A model generated the notes under the pieces. The model worked only from the letters and a program-made list of their open reading frames with translations, was not told the DNA's origin and made no database searches. A program made the translations under genes and the position numbers. A stretch of DNA of 64,000 nt. Origin: Rhizobium sp. BT03 (GTDB lineage Bacteria > Pseudomonadota > Alphaproteobacteria > Rhizobiales > Rhizobiaceae). This document shows positions 56,667-64,000 of this stretch, piece after piece; positions within the stretch are counted from its first letter, which is position 1; each line of letters starts with the position of its first letter. The stretch is from assembly GCF_030053155.1 (NCBI RefSeq), contig NZ_CP125644.1:62001-126000 (forward strand), given 5' to 3'.

Positions 56667-58637
56667 ATGATCGTAGGCTGGTGCACGGTTCTCTCCATAA
56701 TATTATGGGGCCTCGTGATCGACAGAGGCATCGTCGCCCGGCTCAATCGACGTTGCGATCAGCCCTTTCGAGACGGCACCGACTTTCTGTTCAGCGGCAT
56801 TCTGCCGGCTTTGGCGATCGCCGGCGGCGCGGCTACCGTGCTTGGGGCGGTTCATGGGCTGCGATGGGAGATCGTTCTCCCGATCGTGGCTGCCTCGATG
56901 ATCTGGCGGTGGCGCGATCTCGTCGCCGTTCTCTACGAGTTCGGCTCACTGTTTGGCAAAATTGCCGCTGACACGAAATCCGGAAACCCGGTTCCGGTGC
57001 TGGCGGCGCTCACATGCATCGTACTTTGCTATGTATGGAGCGTTCTGGCCCTGTTTCCATCGGGCATTGCCGACGTCTGGGTTTTCCACATCCCGCTCGC
57101 AAACAGCATCATCGAGCACGCGGGATTTGTGTCGCCGCAGATCGACCATCCCTTTTACGGCAACATCCCCCTCTTCTTCAATCTGCTGTTTTCGCTCGTC
57201 ATGATGGTCAGCGGTCACTGGACCGGCGCGGCGATCATGAATATCGCCATTTTCTTCGGATTTCTGTTGCTGCTTTCAAGCTGCGCCAGCCGTTGGCGGG
57301 CATGCGGTTTTTTCCTGGTGGCCGCTCTGATCCTCAGCACTCCCTTCTTCAGCGGAAGTGTCGGCGAACCGATGACGGATCTGGCGCGGTCGTGTTTCTC
57401 GGTCGCCGCCGTACTTTTCCTGTGGCGTTATCTGGAAACCCGGCGTCCGGCAGAGCTTTTTCATTGTGCGCTGGTGTTGGGGGGAGCGGTCGGAGGAAAA
57501 TACACGGAACTGCAAATGGTTGGCCTGATAGGGCTGGCATTGATGCCGACGCTTCTCAAGGGACGGGTATCGCTGCCGCTCTTTTTGTCATGCCTCTGCG
57601 CCTTCCTTGCAGTCGCGGGCTACTGGTATGCGAAAAACCTGATCGTTCTCGGCAATCCGATTTATCCTTTCATGTTCGGTCATCCGGGCCTCACCGACGC
57701 CTGGATGGCGGATTACATGCTCGAATTGGGCCGGGCCTTCGATCCCGCCAACCGGCATTTCGTGACGAACCTCGCAACGCTGCAAGGCTGGCGCGACTTC
57801 CTCCATATTCTCTACAACTGGTTCCTCGCCGGCAAGCCGAACGCTTTCGTCGCTCTAGCTTTGATCCTGACCGGTCTTGCCATGGCCTTTCGGCGCATCG
57901 CATTTCTCGCAGCGATTACCGCTGCCATGTTTGTGATATGGTACACCGTTATGTTCAATCACATCCGGTGGGCGACGCCAGCCTATCTGCTGTTCTTTTC
58001 GACCGGGTTTATCGGCGCCTCCCTGGTTCGGGAACGGCTGGATCAATGGCTCGACCGGCAGGTCCTGCCGCGGATGGCCCCACTGACGAAAATTGCCTCT
58101 TCGCCGGCATGCATGATCGCCAGCCCGGTGATCATCGGTGTCCTGGCCGGGGGACTCTGGATCTCCCAATGGTATCGCGTCGGCGGCAGCGACATGGATC
58201 CCGTCAAGGCGAAAGAGTTCGATGTCGTGCTCGGAATGATCAGTGTCGACAAATATATGGAGAGCCACCGCGAAGCCTATTTCATGTACCGCTATATCGC
58301 GGAGCATGACCTGCGGACCGTTTTTCAGCCTTTCGACACCGCCAACACATTATTGTCCACGGCTTACAACGACGGTCGCGATGGCGGTTGGCAATTGCCG
58401 CGATACGTGCTGCCCGCACCGGGGTCGGATATAGATGCTTTCATCAGGGACAACCGCATAGGTTATTTCATCCTTCCCCCCGATGCCGATAGCGCGTTCC
58501 TCGCCGAACGCGTTGGAGAAGACAAAATAGTGGTGGCCAACAGCGTCATAGCCCACATGATGCCCCGCGCCTCACTGATCTTGACGGATCGGTTCGGCTG
58601 GAAGCTTTACCGTTTTGACGCGGATCGGGCATCGTGA
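56667..58637 (+). CDS. Large polytopic membrane protein, probable GT-C glycosyltransferase
   Basis: A 656-residue protein with about 12 hydrophobic helices and a C-terminal soluble region (about 510-656). An acidic residue in the first external loop sits in ADVWVFHIPLANS (Asp136, His141), the position used by GT-C enzymes that take a sugar from a polyprenyl phosphate on the periplasmic side. No close family is recognised. It follows the DPM-like gene by 20 nt (AAGGGGC before the ATG) and overlaps the next gene, so it is the natural acceptor-side enzyme. Confidence 0.65.
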   Translation: MIVGWCTVLSIILWGLVIDRGIVARLNRRCDQPFRDGTDFLFSGILPALAIAGGAATVLGAVHGLRWEIVLPIVAASMIWRWRDLVAVLYEFGSLFGKIAADTKSGNPVPVLAALTCIVLCYVWSVLALFPSGIADVWVFHIPLANSIIEHAGFVSPQIDHPFYGNIPLFFNLLFSLVMMVSGHWTGAAIMNIAIFFGFLLLLSSCASRWRACGFFLVAALILSTPFFSGSVGEPMTDLARSCFSVAAVLFLWRYLETRRPAELFHCALVLGGAVGGKYTELQMVGLIGLALMPTLLKGRVSLPLFLSCLCAFLAVAGYWYAKNLIVLGNPIYPFMFGHPGLTDAWMADYMLELGRAFDPANRHFVTNLATLQGWRDFLHILYNWFLAGKPNAFVALALILTGLAMAFRRIAFLAAITAAMFVIWYTVMFNHIRWATPAYLLFFSTGFIGASLVRERLDQWLDRQVLPRMAPLTKIASSPACMIASPVIIGVLAGGLWISQWYRVGGSDMDPVKAKEFDVVLGMISVDKYMESHREAYFMYRYIAEHDLRTVFQPFDTANTLLSTAYNDGRDGGWQLPRYVLPAPGSDIDAFIRDNRIGYFILPPDADSAFLAERVGEDKIVVANSVIAHMMPRASLILTDRFGWKLYRFDADRAS

Positions 58638-59593
58638 CGACTCCATCCTCCCGAGCATTGCTTCGCACCGGCATACCGGTTCTGAAAGTGGCTGTGGCGC
58701 TTGGCCTCGTCATATGGATCGCTCGCAAGGTCGATTTCGCAGAAGGCTGGGCTGCGGTCCGGACCCTGTCGGCGACGACCATCTGGGTCAGCGTCTTCCT
58801 CCTGCTCCTGCAGGCCCTGCTTTCGGCGTGGCGGTGGTGCCTTCTGTCGGAAATGATTGGGCAGAGACTGAAGATGACAGGCGCCACGAAACTCTTCATG
58901 CAAAGCCTGTTCTATAATCAAGCTCTTCCCAGCCCCATTCCGGGTGATGCCGCTCGCATATTTGGCGCGGTGAAATACGGCCTGACGGTCGGCGAAGCCA
59001 CGCTCGGCGTCGTCATGGACCGTATCCTCACTCTGTTCGGACTGGCGGTCGTTGCGCTGATCGGACTGATCGTCATGCGCGCCGTTTACGGGCACGACTT
59101 CCCAATCCCCTATCTCGCCGAACTCACGGCCCTTGGCGTTGCGGGAACTGTCGCATCGGCCCTGGTGTTCAGCTGGCGTCGCCATTTCTTCGTTCGGTTT
59201 CTTCCGGCCAAGCTGCACGCGCTGAGCGAAGCGCTGAGAGCTTTTCTCACCCACCGAAGAATGCTCGGAATATTTCTGCTGACCCTCCTCATTCACGGAT
59301 TGAGTGTCGTCTCGCTTGAGATCCTCGTTCTCGGCCTTGGCTTGCCGCTCGGTTGGGGTCAGGCGGCAGCCGCTTTCCCGCCTGTGCTTCTGATCGCGAT
59401 GGTTCCGATTTCCGTCGGAGGATGGGGCCTGCGGGAAGGCGGCATGATCATTTCGCTTGCCGTGTTCGGCATCGGCACGACTGATGCCGCAACGCTGTCG
59501 GTGGTTTTCGGCCTGTTGCAGCTTGTGGTCGGCTTGGCCGGTGGTGTATTCGTCCTTTCGCGTCCCCACTCGGGAAAGATCAAAGCGCTCTGA
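58634..59593 (+). CDS. Flippase-like LPG-synthase transmembrane (UPF0104) protein
   Basis: A 319-residue protein with about 8 hydrophobic helices and the family-type stretches FYNQALPSPIPGDAARIF (about 94-111) and MVPISVGGWGLREGG (about 256-270). This group includes the membrane half of MprF and proteins proposed to move lipid-linked sugars. The GTG start at 58634 overlaps the previous stop (GTGA). In this operon a role in flipping polyprenyl-phosphate-heptose is a fair inference. Confidence 0.8.
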   Translation: MTTPSSRALLRTGIPVLKVAVALGLVIWIARKVDFAEGWAAVRTLSATTIWVSVFLLLLQALLSAWRWCLLSEMIGQRLKMTGATKLFMQSLFYNQALPSPIPGDAARIFGAVKYGLTVGEATLGVVMDRILTLFGLAVVALIGLIVMRAVYGHDFPIPYLAELTALGVAGTVASALVFSWRRHFFVRFLPAKLHALSEALRAFLTHRRMLGIFLLTLLIHGLSVVSLEILVLGLGLPLGWGQAAAAFPPVLLIAMVPISVGGWGLREGGMIISLAVFGIGTTDAATLSVVFGLLQLVVGLAGGVFVLSRPHSGKIKAL

Positions 59594-60567
59594 TGAGCCT
59601 CAACAGATCATATGGAGCTGCCGACATGCATGCCTTGGTAACGGGAGGAGCCGGATTTATCGGCAGCCATCTCTGCGATCGTCTTTTGGACTCGGGTTAT
59701 CGGGTAACCGCGATCGACAACCTTCACCTTGGCCGGATGCGCAACATAGACCATCTGATGGGGCGATCGGATTTCCGCTTCCAGAAGCTGGATATGCTTG
59801 ATCGGGAGGGCATGGACCAGCTCGTTGCGGCGGATCGTCCCGACGCCGTTTTCCATCTCGCCGCCAATTCCGATATCGCCGCGGGCAATGCCAATGCGGA
59901 ACTGGATCTGCAGCTGAACCAGCTGACGACGACGACGCTGCTTGCCATCATGCGCAAGTATGAGATCGGCAGGCTTTTTTTCGCCAGCACCTCCGCGGTG
60001 TTCGGCGAAGCCGAAGGAAATATTCACGAGAACCACGGCCCGCTTCGGCCGATCTCGCTTTATGGCGCCAGCAAGCTTGCCGCCGAAGCCTATTTGTCGG
60101 TCTACGCGCTGTCGTTCGGCATCAAGACGCTCGTGCTGCGTTTTCCCAACGTCGTTGGGGAACGTTCCACGCATGGCGCAATCTATGACTTTATCAACAG
60201 GTTGAAGGCCGATCCGACGAGGCTTCAGGTACTCGGCAACGGAAGGCAGACCAAGCCTTATCTCTATGTCGGCGACCTCGTAGACGCCATTCTGCTCGCA
60301 TGGGACAAGGCGCCCAGCGCCTATGAGGTATTTCACGCCAGCGGCATCGGCGAGACGTCCGTCCGGGATATCGCCGAAATCGTGGTCTCGAAGGTCGCGG
60401 CCGGAGCTGCCATCGAATATGGAAGCGAGGACCGCGGCTGGCTGGGCGACGTGCCGCGCTTCAGCTACGACATAAGCCGGCTGGTAACGCTGGGCTGGTC
60501 TCCGAAGCGGAAATCGACAGAAGCCGTTGAACTTGCCGTCGAACGGATTCTGGCGAATGGCTTCTGA
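59593..60567 (+). CDS. NAD-dependent sugar epimerase/dehydratase (extended SDR)
   Basis: A 324-residue extended short-chain dehydrogenase acting on nucleotide sugars. TGGAGFIGSH (17-26), STSAVFGEA (132-140) and the catalytic Tyr157/Lys161 in SLYGASK are in place. ATG 59593 shares a base with the flippase-like stop (TGATG), but an ATG at 59626 has GGAG 8 nt before it and gives the more usual N-terminus, so that may be the real start. It probably alters the nucleotide-heptose (epimerisation or dehydration) before transfer. Confidence 0.85.
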   Translation: MSLNRSYGAADMHALVTGGAGFIGSHLCDRLLDSGYRVTAIDNLHLGRMRNIDHLMGRSDFRFQKLDMLDREGMDQLVAADRPDAVFHLAANSDIAAGNANAELDLQLNQLTTTTLLAIMRKYEIGRLFFASTSAVFGEAEGNIHENHGPLRPISLYGASKLAAEAYLSVYALSFGIKTLVLRFPNVVGERSTHGAIYDFINRLKADPTRLQVLGNGRQTKPYLYVGDLVDAILLAWDKAPSAYEVFHASGIGETSVRDIAEIVVSKVAAGAAIEYGSEDRGWLGDVPRFSYDISRLVTLGWSPKRKSTEAVELAVERILANGF

Positions 60568-62506
60568 GGACACGATCCGCCAGGCGATCATTATTGCCGG
60601 TGGCCTTGGAACGCGCGCGCGCAGCATGACGGGCGATGCTATCCCGAAGGCGCTTCTGCCGCTTGCCGGCGTGCCGATCATTTTGCGGCAGATCCGCATC
60701 CTGGCCCGCGAAGGTATTCAGCATGTGCGCGTGCTCGGCGGTCACCTCGGCAGCCAGCTCGAGCCCGCCCTTGGTCCGGAAGGCGAAAAACTCGGCATCA
60801 GGATCGAGGTCTTCGTCGAGAAATCTCCGCTCGGCACGGCGGGCTGCCTGACGACTTTGGACATGACGGCCGGCGACGTCCTGATTGTCTACGGCGATAT
60901 GCTTTTCGATATCGATCTGTCGGCGCTGACGCGTCATCGTCAGCAATTTCCCGCCGCTCTGACCATCATCGCCCATCCCAACGATCATCCCCGCACATCC
61001 GATCTCGTCGTCCAGAAGAGCGGTTATCTCCAGCGCCTCTTGCCCCGCAAAACACCGCGCGATGCGGATTGGCGCAATCTGGTGCCGGCCGGTTTGTATG
61101 TTGCCTCCGAGCAGTTTTTCCAAGCGCTCGTGCCGGCGCAAACGGCGGATATGATCCACGACGTCATTCCCGGTCTCCTCGAACGGTCGGTTCCGATCGC
61201 GATTTATGACACGCCGGAATATATGAAGGATACCGGGTCGCCGAACCGGCATGCTGCCGCAGAAGCGGACCTCCGGCAGGAACGGGTTCATGCGGCACAT
61301 CTGTCGGTGCGAAGGCCCGCGGTTTTCTTCGATTGCGACGGCGTGCTCAACGAAGATGTCGGTGGCCATGGCGTTATCCATCCCGACCAGGTGACGCTGA
61401 TCGACCGGGCCGGCGAAGCCGTGCGGCTCGCCCGTGACGCAGGCTTCCTGACGGTTGCGGTCACCAACAGGCCGCAGGTCGCCAAGGGCTTTCTGGATGA
61501 GCCCGGCCTGGATCATGTTCTCGGTCGCCTGGAAGCCGAGCTTGCCGAGGAAGGCGGCGTCCTCGACCGGATTTATTTTTGTCCGCATCATCCGGACAAA
61601 GGATTTCCCAATGAAGTCGCAGCGCTCAAGATCAATTGTGCCTGCCGCAAACCGGGCGATCTGATGATCCGCCAGGCCATGACGGAATTGCCGATCGAAA
61701 AACAGAAATCCGTCATCATCGGCGACAGCCTGCGCGACATCGGTGCAGGCCGCAAGGCAGGCATCTGGTCCTACGGCGTTCGGACAGGCTATGGCCTGCG
61801 GGACGCAAAGAGCTATCCCGCGGCGGCGGCCGATCTTCCACGTGCGGATCTCATCTTCGATACGGTTTATGACGCCGTTCGCTTTCAATGCAGTTATCGG
61901 GATATCGGCCAGGAGCTGTCCGGAGCCATTCACCAGCGTCTTTCAAATGACGCCGGCCCGCTGCTCGTCAGCATGTGCGGCCGTTCCCGCTCCGGGAAAA
62001 GCACGCTTGCGCATGCGGTCGAGCGTCTGCTCTCGGAAGCGGGGCGCCGGGTAGCGAGGCTGGAGCTCGATCGCTGGATATTGCCGCTCGAACATCGCCA
62101 CCCTGATATGGGCGCGGAAGAACGCAGCCGGGTCGAACTCTATCCCGAGATCGTCAGCATGCTGCGCCAATCCGGGCGGATCGAAGCGCCCGGTTACGAA
62201 GCGGCAAGCCGCAGTCAGCGTATAGGCACCACCATCTATGACCTGCGCGACGCCGAAGTCATTCTTCTGGACGGCATCTTTGCCGGACATGCGTCGATCC
62301 GCGAAGATGTCGATGTGGCCGTCTTCGTCGACGCGTCGCAGCAGACGCTGACGAACCGCTTTCATAATTTTTACGCCTGGAAAGGCCTCACGCCAGCTGC
62401 CGCCGAAGAACTCTTGGTATCGCGCATTCAGGAAGAGTGGCCGAGAATCGATCTGCAGCGGGCATCGGCCGATATCGTCATCAATCTCGAGGAGGCAATC
62501 CTTTGA
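60557..62506 (+). CDS. Three-domain fusion: sugar nucleotidyltransferase, GmhB-like phosphatase, P-loop kinase
   Basis: A 649-residue fusion. Domain 1 (about 8-240) is a nucleotidyltransferase (AIIIAGGLGTRARSM, KALLPLAG; HddC-like). Domain 2 (about 253-425) is a HAD phosphatase: Asp259/Asp261 in FFDCDGVLNED, the GmhB zinc set CPHHPDKG (Cys342, His344) and CACRKP (Cys361, Cys363), and GDSLRDI. Domain 3 (about 465-649) is a uridine-kinase-like P-loop ATPase (GRSRSGKST, 475-483). Domains 1 and 2 are the last two steps to activated heptose; domain 3 is unexplained. It overlaps the epimerase gene by 11 nt. Confidence 0.88.
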   Translation: MASEDTIRQAIIIAGGLGTRARSMTGDAIPKALLPLAGVPIILRQIRILAREGIQHVRVLGGHLGSQLEPALGPEGEKLGIRIEVFVEKSPLGTAGCLTTLDMTAGDVLIVYGDMLFDIDLSALTRHRQQFPAALTIIAHPNDHPRTSDLVVQKSGYLQRLLPRKTPRDADWRNLVPAGLYVASEQFFQALVPAQTADMIHDVIPGLLERSVPIAIYDTPEYMKDTGSPNRHAAAEADLRQERVHAAHLSVRRPAVFFDCDGVLNEDVGGHGVIHPDQVTLIDRAGEAVRLARDAGFLTVAVTNRPQVAKGFLDEPGLDHVLGRLEAELAEEGGVLDRIYFCPHHPDKGFPNEVAALKINCACRKPGDLMIRQAMTELPIEKQKSVIIGDSLRDIGAGRKAGIWSYGVRTGYGLRDAKSYPAAAADLPRADLIFDTVYDAVRFQCSYRDIGQELSGAIHQRLSNDAGPLLVSMCGRSRSGKSTLAHAVERLLSEAGRRVARLELDRWILPLEHRHPDMGAEERSRVELYPEIVSMLRQSGRIEAPGYEAASRSQRIGTTIYDLRDAEVILLDGIFAGHASIREDVDVAVFVDASQQTLTNRFHNFYAWKGLTPAAAEELLVSRIQEEWPRIDLQRASADIVINLEEAIL

Positions 62507-63483
62507 TCGTTTCATCCGCACCTTTTCGGGTCAGCTTCGCCGGCGGCGGCTCGGACATAGCATCCTACTACCGCCGTCAGGCGGGCGCGGTGTTGTCCTG
62601 CGCGATCGCCAAATACAGCTTCGTGATCGTGCACAACTATTTCAATGAAAACAAATATCATCTGAAATATACACGCACCGAACTTGCCGAAACGCTTGAG
62701 GAGATTGCGCATCCGCTGCTGCGCGAGGCACTTCGGATGCACCGGGTCGAGCCCGGCATCGAAGTCGCTTCCGTCGCCGATATTCCCTCCGGAACGGGGT
62801 TGGGATCATCCAGCTCCTTTTCCGTGGCGCTGATCAATGCCCTCTATGCTCACAGGTCGCGCTTTGCCTCAAAGGATCTGCTGGCGGAAGAAGCCTGCAG
62901 GCTCGAAATCGATATCCTGAAGGAGCCGATCGGCAAACAGGACCAATATGCGGCCGCCCATGGCGGCTTGAACTTCATCGAATTCAATTCCAACGGCAGC
63001 GTGAATGTTCAGCCCGTCGTCCTCAGCTCCGAAAAAATGGCAGAGCTCGAGAGCAACATCCTGTTGTTTTTCACCGGAAGCCAGCGCGATACGCGCTCTG
63101 TGCTGTCGACGCAGGTGCAGGCCATGGAGGCGGACGAGGAAAAATTCCGGACCGTCGAGCGCATGGTGCAACTGGCTTACGAAATGCGCGACATCCTGAT
63201 GAGCGGGGATCTCGGCGCTTTCGGCGAGGCGCTGCATCGCGGATGGATGATGAAAAGATCGCTGACGTCGAAGATCACCAACAGCGCGATCGACGAGTTT
63301 TACGATGCGGCGCGCGCTGCCGGCGCCATCGGCGGCAAGCTCGCGGGTGCGGGCGGAGGAGGATTTCTCGTCCTTTACTGCCCGAAAGACTGCCAGGAAA
63401 AAGTGCGCCAGGCGCTGTCGCAGCTCAAGGAAATCGAGTTTCGTTTCGACTGGAGCGGCGCGCGCATCGCCTTTGCGCAGTAG
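62503..63483 (+). CDS. GHMP kinase, heptose-7-phosphate kinase (HddA)-like
   Basis: A 326-residue small-molecule kinase. The ATP-binding GHMP loop PSGTGLGSSSSF (95-106) and the C-terminal GKLAGAGGGGFLVLY are diagnostic, and the N-terminal SAPFRVSFAGGGSD fits the heptose/fucose kinase subgroup. HddA phosphorylates D-glycero-D-manno-heptose-7-P at C1. The start is a TTG at 62503 with an excellent GAGGAGG 8 nt before it, overlapping the fusion-protein stop as TTGA; no ATG is nearby. Confidence 0.85.
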   Translation: MIVSSAPFRVSFAGGGSDIASYYRRQAGAVLSCAIAKYSFVIVHNYFNENKYHLKYTRTELAETLEEIAHPLLREALRMHRVEPGIEVASVADIPSGTGLGSSSSFSVALINALYAHRSRFASKDLLAEEACRLEIDILKEPIGKQDQYAAAHGGLNFIEFNSNGSVNVQPVVLSSEKMAELESNILLFFTGSQRDTRSVLSTQVQAMEADEEKFRTVERMVQLAYEMRDILMSGDLGAFGEALHRGWMMKRSLTSKITNSAIDEFYDAARAAGAIGGKLAGAGGGGFLVLYCPKDCQEKVRQALSQLKEIEFRFDWSGARIAFAQ

Positions 63484-63492
63484 AGGCTGTGA

Positions 63493-64000
63493 ATGGCACC
63501 GCGTCTCATCATCACGGGATCGACCGGCTATATCGGCGCAAGACTGGCAGCGATGGCGCGCGAGCGCGGCTTCGAGGTGGTTGAACTCGGGCGGCGGTCC
63601 GGAGCGAAGTGGCGCATCGGTGACGAGCCCGCTGCCTCCGACCTCGAAGGGGCGGTTGGAATCGTCCATCTCGCGCATTCCTGGGCCACCGAGCCGCAGG
63701 CTGCCGAAGAAGACAACATCAATATATCAGGCACGGTGAGATTGGCGGAAGCGGCAAAGGCAGCCGGCGTGCCGCGCTTCGTCTTTTCCTCCTCCACCTC
63801 GTCCCGGCGGGAGGCGCTCAATGTTTACGGCCGCACCAAATTCAGGATCGAGCAGCATTTGGCTGCCAGCCCTGCTGCGCCGACCGTTCGTGTTGCGCGA
63901 ATAGGGCTCGTCTATGGCGGACCACGCACCGCCATGTACGGACTGATGGCCAAGTTAGCGGCTTTAAGTCCACTTCTGCCGATGATCGGGCTCAGCCGCG
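63493..64000 (+). CDS. NAD-dependent epimerase/dehydratase, N-terminal part (cut by window edge)
   Basis: The gene leaves the window at its right end; 169 residues are visible. TGSTGYIG (8-15) binds NAD and Tyr112/Lys116 in VYGRTK is the catalytic pair of extended SDR enzymes acting on nucleotide sugars. AGAGG lies 7 nt before the ATG, 9 nt after the kinase. The second epimerase of the operon; it is likely to work on the same heptose. Confidence 0.8.
   Translation, partial: MAPRLIITGSTGYIGARLAAMARERGFEVVELGRRSGAKWRIGDEPAASDLEGAVGIVHLAHSWATEPQAAEEDNINISGTVRLAEAAKAAGVPRFVFSSSTSSRREALNVYGRTKFRIEQHLAASPAAPTVRVARIGLVYGGPRTAMYGLMAKLAALSPLLPMIGLSR

Overview
The window looks like chromosomal or chromid DNA of a fast-growing Rhizobium (R. 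leguminosarum/R. etli type). The reasons are the high-GC alphaproteobacterial codon use, the end of a tad pilus locus, the gene content, and a two-palindrome intergenic repeat at 26535-26645 that I recognise as the rhizobial RIME type. Species is inference.

Layout. 1-3804: end of a tad/cpa pilus locus (tadB tail, tadC, a winged-helix AAA ATPase, a membrane coiled-coil protein, a convergent TadD-like TPR lipoprotein). 4197-6513: a candidate small RNA gene on the minus strand, then an NfeD-type membrane protease with its slipin partner. 6563-14625 (minus): branched-chain 2-oxoacid dehydrogenase operon (E1alpha, E1beta, E2, E3) behind a short-chain dehydrogenase, a thiolase and an acyl-CoA dehydrogenase, with a divergent AraC-type regulator. 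15915-16895: a parDE module and an orphan Phd antitoxin. 17041-22952: leucine-branch operon (isovaleryl-CoA dehydrogenase, both methylcrotonyl-CoA carboxylase subunits, then a MaoC hydratase and a CitE-type lyase where hydratase LiuC and HMG-CoA lyase are usual). Together these regions degrade Val, Ile and Leu.

22971-31086: a tripartite RND efflux system. Outer-membrane factor, sensor kinase and response regulator face left; the fusion protein and RND pump face right. A nearly identical 39-bp element precedes both the outer-membrane-factor gene and the fusion-protein gene, so one regulon probably covers all three pump parts. 31087-31372 holds a strong structured hairpin and a 19-codon ORF.

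31373-51175 and on to 53893: plant-glycan use. A ten-gene leftward operon (peptide-type ABC transporter, IolB-like isomerase, GH39-like glycosidase, TIM-barrel isomerase, 2-hydroxyacid dehydrogenase, enolase-superfamily enzyme) diverges from a LacI regulator plus GH29 alpha-L-fucosidase. A second LacI regulator diverges from a GH78 alpha-L-rhamnosidase with its own sugar ABC transporter. Both control regions carry AACGTT-centred operators.

53903-54513 is a second parDE module. 54765-64000 is a tightly coupled, nine-gene (last one cut) surface-glycan operon. It encodes a GmhA-like isomerase, a DPM-type glycosyltransferase, a GT-C-like membrane protein, a flippase-like membrane protein, two NAD-dependent epimerases, a heptose-kinase-like GHMP kinase, and a three-domain fusion of nucleotidyltransferase, GmhB-like phosphatase and P-loop kinase. 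It reads as a self-contained pathway that makes a nucleotide-activated heptose and passes it to a lipid-linked, periplasmic transfer step. This is the strongest candidate for an undescribed system in the window.
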